From the NCBI GenBank assembly GCA_006969385.1, contig CP030884.1, forward strand, positions 3,162,001-3,226,000: a stretch of DNA of 64,000 nucleotides, read 5' to 3'. Shown here piece after piece: positions 54,837 through 64,000 of this stretch; position 1 is the first letter of the stretch, and each line of letters starts with the position of its first letter. The stretch comes from Planctomycetaceae bacterium. GTDB taxonomy: Bacteria > Planctomycetota > Phycisphaerae > UBA1845 > UTPLA1. Made by a program: the position numbers and the translations under genes. The notes beneath the pieces are model-generated. The model was not told the DNA's origin and searched no databases. It saw only the letters and a program-made list of their open reading frames with translations.

Positions 54837-56059
54837 GCGCAACGTATCTTCAGTTGCGGCCCTTCGTTGGTGGCTTGCTGGTCGGCCGCATCGTTCCCTT
54901 GCTCGCCCGTCTCGGTGGGTGTTTTTGTTTCGACGGCGGCAGCGGTTGACGGTACTGGCGGTGCTTGCCGCGTGCGCACGCGCGTGCACAGACGCATGAA
55001 CCGCTTGAGGTTGGATTGCACCGTTTCGATTTCCGCTCCGTCGATTAGGGCATCTTCGATCGCGATGGCAATCTCGCTCAAGGCGCCAAAACCGCATGCT
55101 CCCGTCGAGGCCTTTAACGCGCGGATTTGGATTTCGCTCTCCTTGGTATCGTTCTTGCAAATCGCGGTGGTCAGACTTCGCAATCGCTGGGGCAAATCGG
55201 CGACGAACATGTCGATGACGTCGCGCATCGCCGGGTCGCCCTCGAACTCGCTGTAAATCGGTTCGCCACGCAGATTGCGAATCGCTCCTGCAAGGCCATC
55301 TTTGGTATAGGGTTTTCCGACGAAGCCATCACAGCCCGCCACCGTGCACTGCTCGCGCACTTCCGGACGCGTCATACCGGTGACGGCGATGATCGTCCCC
55401 GCGTAGCCTTTATCGCGCAACGTTTTGATCGCGGTCAGCCCGTTCATCACGGGCATTTCCATGTCCATCAGAACCGCATCGTAAACATTCTGCATCGCCA
55501 TATCGATGCCCATCTCACCGTTGGGAGCATGGTCGACCTGAGCGTTGAGTGCTTGCAGGTGCGTGCGAGCGAGCTGCTCGAATAGCGGATCGTCTTCGAC
55601 CACGAGTACGCGCAGTGAATCGGCTTCCGCCGTCAATAGCGACGCATCGATCGGTTCTTCGAATCGCAAGACAACTTCGTGAATACTACCGTCGATGTGA
55701 CGGCAACTCGAGACTGTGCCGGATACGTCTTCCCATGCATTGAACAGTGTGGTCAAGCGCAACATGATCGAAGTATTGGCATGAAAGAAGCCACCGAATA
55801 AGAAGGCGATTTCGGTTTCGCTAACGTAGCGTGTCGCCACCAGATAGGCGTTCTGCTGGCTGTCGTTTGCATGCGGAATATGAAGTGCCGCCGTCTTGCG
55901 ATACGAATACCTTCCCGGCGGCAAGCCATTTTCGATGGCGTCGAGCTTGTCCAGCAAACCCTTCATTCTGCCCGCTTGCAGCTTGAAAGTGCGAATGAGC
56001 TTCGTCGTGTCGAGCTTGGTCGGAAACGTCTTAAGTTGGTCGGCGGTGCAGTCCGTCAT
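54833..56059 (-). CDS. Response regulator with N-terminal PilZ-like part, receiver domain and degenerate Hpt-like domain
   Basis: 408 residues. An N-terminal part (about 1-145) includes YSYRKTAALHIPHANDSQ and resembles a diverged regulatory module. The receiver (about 150-270) has VLVVEDDPLFEQL (acidic pair), the phospho-acceptor Asp in AVLMDMEMPVMNGL (about residue 200), the Thr in AVTGM and the Lys in FVGKPYTKDG. The last domain resembles Hpt: MRDVIDMFVADLPQRLRSL, then IQIRALKASTGACGFGALSE where the family has AHxLKG. The phosphorylatable His is Arg and the Gly is Ala, so phosphotransfer is unlikely. The C-terminus is disordered. No kinase gene is adjacent. Confidence 0.8.
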   Translation of the reverse strand: MTDCTADQLKTFPTKLDTTKLIRTFKLQAGRMKGLLDKLDAIENGLPPGRYSYRKTAALHIPHANDSQQNAYLVATRYVSETEIAFLFGGFFHANTSIMLRLTTLFNAWEDVSGTVSSCRHIDGSIHEVVLRFEEPIDASLLTAEADSLRVLVVEDDPLFEQLARTHLQALNAQVDHAPNGEMGIDMAMQNVYDAVLMDMEMPVMNGLTAIKTLRDKGYAGTIIAVTGMTRPEVREQCTVAGCDGFVGKPYTKDGLAGAIRNLRGEPIYSEFEGDPAMRDVIDMFVADLPQRLRSLTTAICKNDTKESEIQIRALKASTGACGFGALSEIAIAIEDALIDGAEIETVQSNLKRFMRLCTRVRTRQAPPVPSTAAAVETKTPTETGEQGNDAADQQATNEGPQLKIRCA

Positions 56060-56309
56060 GCATCGGCGCTGGCTTTCATTAAAGCGAACATGGTGGTTGA
56101 AACCGCGCGCTCCAAGGCTGACGCGAACCTAACTAAAATAAAATCCAATCTTAGGGTTGGTGAGACCGATAGCCGAATTGTTGATTGGGGTGGTTGGTTT
56201 AGGTTGTATCGTTTGGGTCGAGTGCACCAGTCGTCGCGTATGCAGCGGCTGGTAGGAATCCACATATTAATACTTATAGAAATGCATTCGGCCTGGTCTG
56301 GAACAAGCT

Positions 56310-57752
56310 CTATCGTTCCAATAACTGAAATAACACGTTGTCGTGAAAATGTTGTGCCTTCGTAAGTCCGAGATGGTCTTCGAAAAAGAACGTCACCTGA
56401 TCCCAAGCGACCGGGGACTGCAAACGCGGTTCGTATGGCCGGCCGTGGCGTTCGTCCATCAGGGCGCTATAACGTGCGACCGTTCCGTCGCCCGGTGCCG
56501 TTTTACAAACTGAAACACGTCCGGTTCTCGAATTGACCGTCAAGGCCGAAGGTGTTTCGAGGGCATCGCCCGCGTAAAGTACCAATCGCAGGTGGGCCGG
56601 TGGCGTCGCGGGTTTATCGAGTGCCGCAGTAAATTGTCGGGCATTGCGCAAGCACTTCGCGAGATGGGCGGTGGCGATGCCCCGGCGTTCGCTGGCTTGG
56701 CTCACTTCGGGAAGTAATACTTTAAGCGTCTCATCCTGCTTCGGATCGTACATACCCCATTGATACTTTTCCCACACTTTAGGATCGGTCAGGTCCACTA
56801 CGCGGCTGCCGTCTGCACCATTTTCATAGATCGTACCGTGCCGCGCGCGGGGCATAAGTTCGTACACGGCCGGCATGGTGCCCAAAATCGCTGCCGCATA
56901 AGGACTGACCACTGGTGCGGGATGCGTCCCTTCGATGAGTTGCTTCAACGCTAAAACGCTACCGGCATTCGGCGTGCCCACCATAATCGCCTGACCCACG
57001 TATTTGGCCCCGGCCCAAGTCAATTCGGGCATTGAACCATCAAGCGGTAACGGGGCGTCGCCGTAGCGTAGGAAGTAGCGCGTGAGCAATCCACCCATCG
57101 AATGGGCGACGATGTTGAACTTGACGTCGTAATCGCCGGGGCCGAATTCCCGCTCGAATTGGTTTTGTACGAAGGCACGCTTTTCTTTGATGTAACGCAT
57201 CAGCCGGGCCGCGTTTTCGGCATTACTCCGACGCCAGTCGTATCCGAATTGGAAGCAGGTAAAGTGCTTATCTCCATAGTCGATCGCGCCTACCTCGGCT
57301 AGCTGTTGATCGCGAAACCCACCCACGCCCAACGTGTGGAGTAAGCTGTGGTAAGCGTTGAGTTCGAGTGGCAGCCCCAAGACCTTCAGCTTGACCCGGT
57401 CCAAGGCACCGTTGGGAATGACGTCGTCGGTTAACTCATTTAAGTCTCCGCCCACCATGGGAAGGGCGATCAACTGCGCGCCATCTGACGTTAATGGATC
57501 GGCATACGTGCCGCTAAACGCGCCCCAGACGATACGCCCCGTATCTTGCTGTACCAGGTTGGAGCCCAGAATGCCGGGAATCACGATCACTGGGCGACGC
57601 CGCGACGATTCGGAGCGTGCCGCGTCGCCGTAAATAGCTGCAACGTCAGCTGGGCGATGCTGTTCGAGGCATCCCGTTGAGAGCGATAAGAGGCCAAGCA
57701 CGAAGCCCCCTCGACCGAAAGCGAGACTCGCGCGGGTGGAAATGCACTGCAT
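56310..57752 (-). CDS. LCAT-like alpha/beta-hydrolase lipoprotein
   Basis: 480 residues with an N-terminal lipoprotein signal (GGFVLGLLSLSTGCLEQ, lipobox Cys about residue 28). The core matches lecithin:cholesterol acyltransferase-like lipases: RRPVIVIPGILGSNLVQQDT, FQFGYDWRRSNAENAARLM, the nucleophile Ser in NIVAHSMGGLLTRYFLRYGD (about residue 214), MVGTPNAGSVLALKQLI, a possible Asp in YAGDALETPS and PGDGTV, and a His near the end (KAQHFHDNVLF). Probably a periplasmic or outer-membrane-anchored lipase or acyltransferase acting on lipids; substrate unknown. Single gene, divergent from the decarboxylase at 57962. Confidence 0.88.
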   Translation of the reverse strand: MQCISTRASLAFGRGGFVLGLLSLSTGCLEQHRPADVAAIYGDAARSESSRRRPVIVIPGILGSNLVQQDTGRIVWGAFSGTYADPLTSDGAQLIALPMVGGDLNELTDDVIPNGALDRVKLKVLGLPLELNAYHSLLHTLGVGGFRDQQLAEVGAIDYGDKHFTCFQFGYDWRRSNAENAARLMRYIKEKRAFVQNQFEREFGPGDYDVKFNIVAHSMGGLLTRYFLRYGDAPLPLDGSMPELTWAGAKYVGQAIMVGTPNAGSVLALKQLIEGTHPAPVVSPYAAAILGTMPAVYELMPRARHGTIYENGADGSRVVDLTDPKVWEKYQWGMYDPKQDETLKVLLPEVSQASERRGIATAHLAKCLRNARQFTAALDKPATPPAHLRLVLYAGDALETPSALTVNSRTGRVSVCKTAPGDGTVARYSALMDERHGRPYEPRLQSPVAWDQVTFFFEDHLGLTKAQHFHDNVLFQLLER

Positions 57753-57887
57753 TAGATTTCATCCAAATTCCAGAGGTGGTGGCTGTAGGGTTAAGATAGG
57801 CAGGCCAGATTGATCGCACAAGCGGACCACCTTCTGAACCGATGACTAAGGAAGGGGCTCTGCCGCCCGAATACCGCCGCAACCGAT

Positions 57888-57918
57888 TTGCCCACGCGGC
57901 AAGCGTTCGTCGTATAAT
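57888..57918 (+). promoter_or_regulatory. Candidate promoter for the UDP-glucuronate decarboxylase gene
   Basis: TTGCCC (57888-57893) and TATAAT (57913-57918) lie 19 bp apart, about 44 bp before the start codon. The -10 is perfect, the -35 and spacing are weaker. Confidence 0.4.
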
Positions 57919-57961
57919 ATCGGTGTCTCCGCACTCCTTTGAATGAAGGGAACTATTGCTG

Positions 57962-58966
57962 ATGCGACCCAAGAGCATTCTCGTGACCGGCGGTGCCGGC
58001 TTTATCGGTTCGAATCTGTGCCTGCGACTGTATCGCGAAGGACACCATGTTATCTGTGTGGACAACTGCTTCACCGGTGACTTGCGCAACTTCGGCGACG
58101 CCTATCGAGAGATGGTGCTCAGCGGACGCTTCGAGTTCATCCGGCACGACGTGACCGAGCCGATCACGATCGAAGTGGATGAGATATACCATCTGGCCTG
58201 CCCGGCCAGCCCGGTTCACTATCAGTACAACCCGGTGAAGACCATCAAGACCAACGTGATGGGCACCTATCACATGTTGGGGTTAGCCAAACGGGTGGAC
58301 GCCAAAATTTTGCTGGCCAGTACGTCGGAAGTGTACGGCGATCCACAGGTGCACCCGCAAGTCGAAGAGTACTGGGGCAACGTCAATCCGATCGGCATCC
58401 GCAGTTGCTACGACGAAGGCAAACGCGTCGCCGAAACGCTGATGTTTGACTACCACCGTCAACACGATTTGAAGATTCGCGTGGCGCGTATCTTCAACAC
58501 CTACGGCCCCAATATGGCCATCGACGACGGTCGCGTGATGAGCAACTTTATCTGTCAGGCGTTACGCGGCGAAGCGCTCACCGTGTACGGCGAAGGCCAG
58601 CAAACGCGCAGCTTCTGCTTCGTTTCCGATCTAGTGGATGGATTGTGGAGGTTGATGAACGGCGATCAGACCGGCCCGATCAATCTCGGCAACGACCGCG
58701 AAATCACGATGCTCGAATTGATTAAAGCGACTGAGGTGGCAGTGGGATCGAGTTTGGAAATCGTGCATAAGCCGTTGCCGCAAGACGATCCGGTTCGTCG
58801 TCGGCCCGATCTTTCCAAGGCGCGCAACCTGCTCGGTTACGCACCGAAGGTCTCGCTCGAAGACGGCATCACTCAAACCGTAGCTTACTTTCAAAAGAGA
58901 CTAAAGGAGCTAGACGAGAACCCAGGGCCGGTTCGTTCGCGCCGCGCGCCGGTGCACGCTCAATAG
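57962..58966 (+). CDS. UDP-glucuronic acid decarboxylase (UXS-type, SDR family)
   Basis: About 334 residues: [20 protein letters not shown] (NAD site), [32 protein letters not shown] (the UXS hallmark), [17 protein letters not shown], the catalytic [16 protein letters not shown] (YxxxK, about residue 149), [20 protein letters not shown] and [20 protein letters not shown]. It converts UDP-glucuronate to UDP-xylose for polysaccharide synthesis. The ATG at 57962 gives the standard [11 protein letters not shown] start; a TTG at 57956 nearer the GAAGGG is possible. A perfect terminator follows. Confidence 0.95.
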   Translation: MRPKSILVTGGAGFIGSNLCLRLYREGHHVICVDNCFTGDLRNFGDAYREMVLSGRFEFIRHDVTEPITIEVDEIYHLACPASPVHYQYNPVKTIKTNVMGTYHMLGLAKRVDAKILLASTSEVYGDPQVHPQVEEYWGNVNPIGIRSCYDEGKRVAETLMFDYHRQHDLKIRVARIFNTYGPNMAIDDGRVMSNFICQALRGEALTVYGEGQQTRSFCFVSDLVDGLWRLMNGDQTGPINLGNDREITMLELIKATEVAVGSSLEIVHKPLPQDDPVRRRPDLSKARNLLGYAPKVSLEDGITQTVAYFQKRLKELDENPGPVRSRRAPVHAQ

Positions 58967-58990
58967 AGCGGCAATCGGATACCAGACTAG

Positions 58991-59032
58991 AAAAAAACAC
59001 CCGCCACGATATCGATCGTGGCGGGTGTTTTT
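58991..59032. terminator. Bidirectional terminator between the decarboxylase and the pseudopilin gene
   Basis: ACACCCGCCACGAT pairs with ATCGTGGCGGGTGT, flanked by A- and T-runs, serving the two convergent genes. Confidence 0.93.
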
Positions 59033-59058
59033 GTTAAAACGAATTTGGTCGTGACGTT

Positions 59059-59967
59059 TTAGTTTGTGATGCGCGTGTTCGGCTCGGGCCAGAAGTTATA
59101 GCCGACGCCGCGAATGAACCGCGTATCGACGAATCGATTTTCGGCGTGCCCGTCAAAGAAGCCCAGCGAATACTTCGACAGCTTGCGGTGCCAGCCGATG
59201 AAGAGGTTTTGGTAAACGCTCGTTCCGGGGCCTTCTGGGGGAAGTGCCTCATACATCAGCGGGTTGATGGATGCTTCGGCAAAAATTGGGAAAGTGGATG
59301 CGTTACCACCGATCTTGCGGGCCAGCACTTCAGCACCCTGACGCGTGGTTTCGTCGATATCGCCGAAGTTCACGCCGTCGTTGATGGGCGGGCCAAATGC
59401 CCAGTACCAACTGAGCGCATAGCTATTACCGTTAACTTCCCAAGACGGAAACGGATCATCGAGGTCGACGGTACCGCCGCCACTACCGACGACGCCGGTC
59501 AAACTCCATTTATCGCTAGGGCAGGTGAAAACATCGATACGTTCCTTGCCGGTCGGATCGCCGGGCGTGGTGTTTGAGTCGCCACCGGGAGCGATGAACT
59601 TGTTGTAGGGGCGAATTTCTTTCGGGTAAACATAAGTGTCGGAATTGGGGAACATCTCGTTTTCATTCGGATGTTGCCAACCGCCGTAGATATACTCCGA
59701 CACCCATGTGGCGCTGCGCTGTTGATTGTTGAATCCAACCTGAAAGCCCATGTGCCAAGGCATATCCAGCTTGCCACCCTGATCGTCGATATAAAGCGAC
59801 GTGGTTTGGTTGATCGAACGAAGGTTCGACAAACAATACGCTACGTTGGCTTCTTCTTTGGCAAGCGATAACGCCGGCAACAAAATAGAAATCAACAAAG
59901 CAATAATCGCGATCACGACCAAGAGTTCGATCAGCGTAAAGGCCGACCGTCGTTTACTTCCAATCAT
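59059..59967 (-). CDS. Type II secretion/type IV-like pseudopilin (prepilin N-methylation domain, planctomycete type)
   Basis: The 302-residue protein starts with the class III prepilin signal [20 protein letters not shown] followed by [20 protein letters not shown] and [16 protein letters not shown], standard for the large planctomycete pseudopilin family. The C-terminal [20 protein letters not shown] is a variant of the family H-x-DG motif. Prepilin peptidase should cut before the Phe of FTLIE. These proteins are present in many copies in Planctomycetota and probably enter T2SS or pilus-like fibres or the cell surface. GTAAGGAG precedes the ATG. It is 37 bp downstream of the zinc-ribbon gene at 60411. 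Confidence 0.92.
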   Translation of the reverse strand: MIGSKRRSAFTLIELLVVIAIIALLISILLPALSLAKEEANVAYCLSNLRSINQTTSLYIDDQGGKLDMPWHMGFQVGFNNQQRSATWVSEYIYGGWQHPNENEMFPNSDTYVYPKEIRPYNKFIAPGGDSNTTPGDPTGKERIDVFTCPSDKWSLTGVVGSGGGTVDLDDPFPSWEVNGNSYALSWYWAFGPPINDGVNFGDIDETTRQGAEVLARKIGGNASTFPIFAEASINPLMYEALPPEGPGTSVYQNLFIGWHRKLSKYSLGFFDGHAENRFVDTRFIRGVGYNFWPEPNTRITN

Positions 59968-60003
59968 AAGTACTCCTTACTCATAGGGCCGAACACCTCG
60001 GCG

Positions 60004-60411
60004 CTAGGAACCCACTTTAATCCCACAATTCGGGCATTCGCCCGGCGAGCCATCCATTTTTTTTCTGGCTACGAACTTTTCACATTTCGGACACGCGATT
60101 GCCAAAATCGCTTTACCACCGGGGCAATCCGGGCAGTCGTATTCTGTAGGCGGCATAAGATCGGCACTTCCGCCGGCACGCGTTCGACCGGTGCGTGGCG
60201 TGAAGGATTCCATCTTGACCTGATCGGGCGGTAGCTGGACATGCGCATTATTGCCGACGCATACCAGATCAATCATCCGTGCGTCTTCCGGTAGCTCGCG
60301 ACCCGCATCATCCAGCGCTGTCGTATTGCCCGAAGTCAAATTATAGACGGCCACACCGCCCGCAATGACTAATAGGACAACTGCCAAGATCACCTTGTTC
60401 TTCGAGTTCAA
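60004..60411 (-). CDS. Small membrane-anchored double zinc-ribbon protein
   Basis: 135 residues: one N-terminal membrane anchor (KVILAVVLLVIAGGVAVYNL), a linker, and two CxxC pairs twice over (YDCPDCPGGKAILAIACPKC, then GECPNCGIKV), which can bind zinc. It lies 37 bp upstream of the pseudopilin gene on the same strand, probably the first gene of that unit. This anchored, zinc-ribbon type is often found beside planctomycete pseudopilin genes, by recollection. Confidence 0.7.
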   Translation of the reverse strand: MNSKNKVILAVVLLVIAGGVAVYNLTSGNTTALDDAGRELPEDARMIDLVCVGNNAHVQLPPDQVKMESFTPRTGRTRAGGSADLMPPTEYDCPDCPGGKAILAIACPKCEKFVARKKMDGSPGECPNCGIKVGS

Positions 60412-60938
60412 TGAATTACCCCACTGCCGAAGCGGAGCCGACGGCCCCGCGGAGGCGATTAGGCTGGTCCCACTTAAACCAGCGACATTATTATACCGAT
60501 CTTTCGCTCCGATGCTGTCGAGTTTGACACGCCGGGCCGAAAAATACCTCTCACTGCGGCTATTCTAGCCTCATTTCGTCGGAAATATAGCGTTCTCGGT
60601 CCAAATCCGCGCTGTGCAATTTTCCCCCATCGAGACACCGATTAGCCGGGAAATCGCAACCATAAAACCTTTTTTCAAGGTAGCCCGTCCATCGTCCGCT
60701 TTCAGGATCGAGCTCAAATCACCTCAAATCGGCTCCTTTCATCCGCCCTGCGAGGGCTACTAGCCACAGGTCTTTCAAACCGCGATTTTCTGTGATTTTC
60801 CATCGGGGCGGAATCGCGTGTGAGATAAGCAGCACCGAAGTGTAAGCATTTAGAGCGGTCGGCTATCTCGCAAATCGGAATCGAGCCGGCCTGACGTCAA
60901 CTTGGCGACCGTATCTAAATCAGTCGAAAGGGATCTCG
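60412..60938. other. 527-bp divergent spacer, no gene seen
   Basis: Spacer between the zinc-ribbon gene and the divergent lipoprotein-like gene. Frames across it are short and without family character. It should hold two promoters. No clear repeat or structured RNA was recognised. Confidence 0.55.
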
Positions 60939-61931
60939 ATGGCCAAAACCCTCAATGCAATTCAATGCTTGCTTCTGCCCATATTGGTATTTGTCTTCGT
61001 CGGAGCTGACTGCAGTTCGATGCCGACTCTCGATATTCCGAATTCCGAAGGCGAACTGATTGCTCAGCAGTTGGGCTATGCCATCGCGGGCTTTACGGTC
61101 GAAGACGACGCGGATGCGAAGCTGATCCGTCGCGATCAGGCGTTGACCGCCAAGCCCTGTCCGACCAGCGGCACGCGCACCCCGCAGGCGGATGGCTCGA
61201 TGCTCTTTTCGGGCTGCGAAGTCTTTCCAGGGTTCGTATTGGACGGTCAGTTGTTGGCCACGGAAACTGACGAGATGACGCGGTTGGAAGCGGACGACCT
61301 AAGAATTACGCAGACGGGATTTATGGCGTTCATCAGCGGCTTTATCGATGTGCAGCGCAATTCCGATGGCTCGACGGTGTTCACCGCCAACTTCGACAGC
61401 AGTTCGACGTTGGATGGGGAAACGGATATCACCAATCTAGTTGGCCAGCTCACGGTCGCCACCGATGGATCGATGATAGGCGGGTTTGCCATGCCCGAGC
61501 GCTGCGAAGGTACGCTGGATTGTGCGAGTGCATGTCGCCTGACGGGGCTTAATATTTTTGAATTGATCGCGTCGCCTTCCGGTTTTGGCGCGGCGTTCGC
61601 GGCTGCCTGTGATGCCAACACCAACACCGATTGCGGATTCGGCACGATTCAGATGCTGCTGATCAACGGCGCTTTCGAGCCGGTACATATCCTCGCGCCG
61701 GAAGAAACGCAAAGCGACGCCACGCTACTGCAACCGGGTGGCAGTCGGGCGGTCTGCGTATTCTTTCAAGAGGGTGAAGTGATTAACTTCCGCGGCTTCG
61801 CCGATAGCGGTGGCTTTTCGCTGCTGGCGTGTCCGTTTACGGAGTTTCCAACGATCATGCCGCTGGAAGGGCAGATTCAGTTCTTGGAAGAGCCGTTCGG
61901 CTTGCAATGCAATGGATCGGCGTTTGATTGA
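60939..61931 (+). CDS. Secreted or lipid-anchored protein of unknown function
   Basis: 330 residues: an N-terminal signal (CLLLPILVFVFVGADCSSMP, with Cys directly after GAD, so a loose lipobox), then an acidic, Cys-containing extracytoplasmic protein. Segments such as DGSMLFSGCEVFPGFVLDGQ, DGSTVFTANFDSSSTLDGET and CEGTLDCASACRLTGLNIF suggest a beta-rich fold with disulfides. No catalytic signature. Starts 9 bp after AAAGGGA. Typical of poorly characterised planctomycete surface proteins. Confidence 0.65.
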   Translation: MAKTLNAIQCLLLPILVFVFVGADCSSMPTLDIPNSEGELIAQQLGYAIAGFTVEDDADAKLIRRDQALTAKPCPTSGTRTPQADGSMLFSGCEVFPGFVLDGQLLATETDEMTRLEADDLRITQTGFMAFISGFIDVQRNSDGSTVFTANFDSSSTLDGETDITNLVGQLTVATDGSMIGGFAMPERCEGTLDCASACRLTGLNIFELIASPSGFGAAFAAACDANTNTDCGFGTIQMLLINGAFEPVHILAPEETQSDATLLQPGGSRAVCVFFQEGEVINFRGFADSGGFSLLACPFTEFPTIMPLEGQIQFLEEPFGLQCNGSAFD

Positions 61932-62266
61932 TGGCGCGCCCCAAATCCAAAAAGCTCGTTTGAATACGAGTTTCAGGATCAGTGTGTCAAATTGCACGAA
62001 GGATCTGGGATTGGCCAGAGTTTTAAGATCGCGGAAAGGAAACTGACGAGTAACAGTCTGGGCGATTGGAACTACCAACTGCGGCTAGAACGCAGAATAC
62101 CTTCGCTACAAACGCGCTTTTGCATTAAATTTCAACGAAACCTCGGATTGCGGCAGTCGTAGCAGATTCATCCGAGGCAATATGTCTACGCCTTGTCCGG
62201 CGAGTTACTAGCATTGTGGTTATTCGAGAACGCTAGTGTTTAATTTACTTGAAAAAAGGACTTTAC
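61932..62266. other. 335-bp spacer, no gene seen
   Basis: AT-richer DNA between the 60939 gene and the small gene at 62267. No terminator hairpin with T-run, repeat or protein-like frame was found. Confidence 0.55.
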
Positions 62267-62539
62267 ATGGGCCTGGCAAAAAAAGGTACGAGCAAGATCG
62301 TTGTAAATGGCATTTCATACCGTTGGGTAGTTGCACCCGATTCCGGATTCATGGATGTTATATTTGAAGAGATCAGTGGAAACGGACAACGGGTGTCCGT
62401 TGGCGTATGCTATTGTATTGGTGAAGTTACACCTAAATGGGTTCGAAAGATGATCTTGCTTGCACTAAGCCACGGTTGGGAGCCCAAGAAGCCAGGCAAG
62501 CAGATGAGTTTTTGGTTCGATGGTCAAAAGCTAAGTTAG
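62267..62539 (+). CDS. Small orphan protein, AT-rich
   Basis: About 90 residues (MGLAKKGTSKIVVNGISYRW and on, ending KQMSFWFDGQKLS). AAAAAAGGAC lies 6 bases before the ATG. Beta-rich, no signal peptide. The KIVVNGISYRW start resembles small hypothetical proteins found next to mobile or variable genes, by recollection only. Base composition is clearly more AT-rich than the surrounding genes, suggesting recent transfer. Convergent with sucD. Confidence 0.55.
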   Translation: MGLAKKGTSKIVVNGISYRWVVAPDSGFMDVIFEEISGNGQRVSVGVCYCIGEVTPKWVRKMILLALSHGWEPKKPGKQMSFWFDGQKLS

Positions 62540-62597
62540 TCGACAGTCAGTTGATCAGATTAACAGGGTGCGCTAACTCATGCGTCAACAGCCGCCC

Positions 62598-63488
62598 CTA
62601 AACCCCCAGCGCCTCCGCCGTCTTTGCCCCAATATCCGCCGGTGACTCGGCCACATGAATCCCCGCCGCCTTCAGTGCGGCGATCTTGCTCTCGGCGGTA
62701 CCTTCGCCACCCGAAATAATCGCGCCGGCGTGGCCCATGCGCTTACCCGGAGGGGCGGTGCGACCCGCGATAAAGGAGATCACCGGCTTGGTGACGTTTT
62801 CTTTGATATAGGCCGCGGCGTTTTCTTCGTCGTTGCCACCGATCTCACCGATCAGAATGATCGCGTCGGTGTTGGCGTCGTTTTGGAACATTTCCAGCAG
62901 TTCGATGTAGTTAAGGCCCTTGACCGGGTCACCGCCGATGCCGACGCAGGTGCTTTGGGCGATGTTGCGACTGCTGCATTGCCAGACGGCTTCATAGGTC
63001 AGCGTGCCACTGCGCGAGATGATGCCGACCGACTTCTTACCGCTTGCGGCGGGCGTGTGGATGTAGCCCGGCATGATGCCGATCTTGGCTTCGCCCGGCG
63101 TGATCACACCTGGGCAGTTGCCCCCGATCAGCTTGCAGCCCTTGTCTTCGATGTGCTTCTTGGCCTTCACCATATCGAGCGTCGGCACGCCTTCGGTGAT
63201 CAGAATGATCAGCTTCACGCCCGCATCGGCCGCTTCCATGATGCTGCCCGCCGCGAACGGTGCGGGGACGAACACCAACGAGCAATTGGCACCGGTTTCT
63301 TTGACCGCCTCTTGGGCGGTGTTGAAAACAGGCAGACCATGCTCGCTTTTCTGACCGCCTTTTTTAGGCACCACGCCGCCAACGAACGTCGTGCCATATT
63401 CGATGCACTGCGTGGTGTGAAAGCTGCCGGCCTTGCCGGTGATGCCGTGAGTGATAACGCGGGTGTCTTTATTAACGAGAATGCTCAT
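62598..63488 (-). CDS. sucD: Succinyl-CoA ligase alpha subunit
   Basis: About 296 residues: [93 protein letters not shown] and the phosphohistidine in [20 protein letters not shown] (about residue 250). With SucC it makes succinyl-CoA or substrate-level ATP/GTP in the citric acid cycle. The ATG at 63488 follows GGAA; the longer frame to 63893 is spurious. sucC is not adjacent in this window, unlike the usual sucCD order. Divergent from threonine synthase. Confidence 0.96.
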   Translation of the reverse strand: MSILVNKDTRVITHGITGKAGSFHTTQCIEYGTTFVGGVVPKKGGQKSEHGLPVFNTAQEAVKETGANCSLVFVPAPFAAGSIMEAADAGVKLIILITEGVPTLDMVKAKKHIEDKGCKLIGGNCPGVITPGEAKIGIMPGYIHTPAASGKKSVGIISRSGTLTYEAVWQCSSRNIAQSTCVGIGGDPVKGLNYIELLEMFQNDANTDAIILIGEIGGNDEENAAAYIKENVTKPVISFIAGRTAPPGKRMGHAGAIISGGEGTAESKIAALKAAGIHVAESPADIGAKTAEALGV

Positions 63489-63743
63489 AGCGGCGGTTCC
63501 AAATTCGAATGACGGAGGGCATTGGCCATCTACGGCTCGCCTCCGAGGGGTTTTCTGCTGTCGGCGGCATTCTAATGCGCGAACGAGCAGGGGCAATATC
63601 TGAGAGCTGGCGAATGGCGAAGAGCAAAGGGCGAAGAGCGAATTTTGAAGTCGGACTTGGGAATTGCGAAATGGTCGCTCGGCAACCTTCGCAGCTTGGT
63701 CTGAGTTACTGACATGCGCGGGTTTTGACGTACCATACGCGTT

Positions 63744-64000
63744 ATGCCTGAGACTGCTTTTTTGAAGTGCATTCGAACCGGCTGCGGCGCGACGTATGGC
63801 CTGACCGAGCCGCGTTATGCCTGTGATTCGTGCGGGGCGCTGCTCGACGTGGCGTACGACTGGGAACGGCTGATCGTGCCCGGCAGCCTGCAATTCTTCG
63901 CCGAGCGTTGGGCGACGCGCAACGAGCCGCTGGATTTCTCCGGCGTGTGGCGCTTTCGCGAACTAATGCCGTTCGCGCCGACCGACCAGATGGTCACGAT
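63744..64000 (+). CDS. thrC: Threonine synthase, N-terminal part
   Basis: The gene runs off the right edge with about 85 residues visible: [34 protein letters not shown] and [15 protein letters not shown]. This matches threonine synthases that have an N-terminal zinc-ribbon-like Cys region (C...C...C..C) ahead of the PLP fold. The enzyme converts O-phosphohomoserine to threonine. The PLP Lys lies beyond the window. Cysteate synthase is a related alternative. Confidence 0.75.
   Translation, partial: MPETAFLKCIRTGCGATYGLTEPRYACDSCGALLDVAYDWERLIVPGSLQFFAERWATRNEPLDFSGVWRFRELMPFAPTDQMVT

Noticed and set aside
62598..63893. Long N-terminal extension of sucD
   Set aside because: Residues upstream of [15 protein letters not shown] are spacer-like and the ATG at 63488 matches the conserved start.

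Overview
The window reads as a chromosomal segment of a Gram-negative member of the Planctomycetota, most likely class Phycisphaerae or a close uncultured relative. This is inference from several signs. There is a huge secreted protein with DCN-NGIPDECD-type calcium-binding repeats and a C-terminal dockerin-like Asp repeat. There is a pseudopilin with a planctomycete-style WH...FFDGH C-terminal motif, a protein resembling the Minf_1886 family, and several proteins ending in a C-x-x-CG...CPECG zinc ribbon. An lpxA gene shows that LPS is made. Base composition is moderately high GC, genes are mostly tightly packed, and no rRNA, tRNA, CRISPR array, phage or transposase gene was seen.

Layout. 1-5 kb: a partial ArsR regulator, divergent larC (nickel-pincer cofactor), a membrane/coiled-coil protein riddled with in-frame repeats, and a three-gene membrane-protein operon on the minus strand. 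5-9 kb: a divergent 2-hydroxyacid dehydrogenase, GAPDH, a Flp-type pilin and a PilZ protein, each of the last three followed by a clear terminator. 9-17 kb: minus-strand genes for two GspE/PilB-type ATPases and PilT, then TsaD and an S41 protease. 16.8-21 kb: a conserved unknown, a GT39-like membrane glycosyltransferase, an HU protein with a basic extension, and a protamine-like Arg/Ser/Thr-rich protein. 21.9-25.7 kb: pxpB-pxpC-MFS-pxpA, a 5-oxoproline uptake and hydrolysis operon whose transporter is frameshifted. 25.7-32 kb: unknown genes, a PSP1 protein and a PocR-GAF-PP2C phosphatase with a 3' frameshift, then a repeat-rich spacer.

32.6-43.2 kb: a 1,714-residue matrixin-type secreted protease with propeller-like repeats, pyruvate phosphate dikinase with a histone-like basic tail, isopentenyl diphosphate isomerase, a TPR protein and an HNH nuclease. 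43.8-47.0 kb: a six-gene, fully overlapping operon encoding four paralogues of a Cys-rich (PC...FCGxCEKNVYNL...C...CP) single-pass membrane protein, one related member without the Cys module, and a membrane zinc-ribbon protein. I consider this the best candidate for an undescribed system. 47.4-57.8 kb: an MscS channel, RarD-like permease, lpxA-rnfC-rnfD, a response regulator with a degenerate Hpt domain, and an LCAT-like lipoprotein. 58-64 kb: UDP-glucuronate decarboxylase, a pseudopilin, small unknowns, sucD and the start of threonine synthase.

Two copies of a roughly 90-bp inverted-repeat element (about 6.3 and 47.2 kb, opposite orientation) and other short palindromic repeats sit in the spacers. 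All assignments come from reading motifs by eye; no database search was run.
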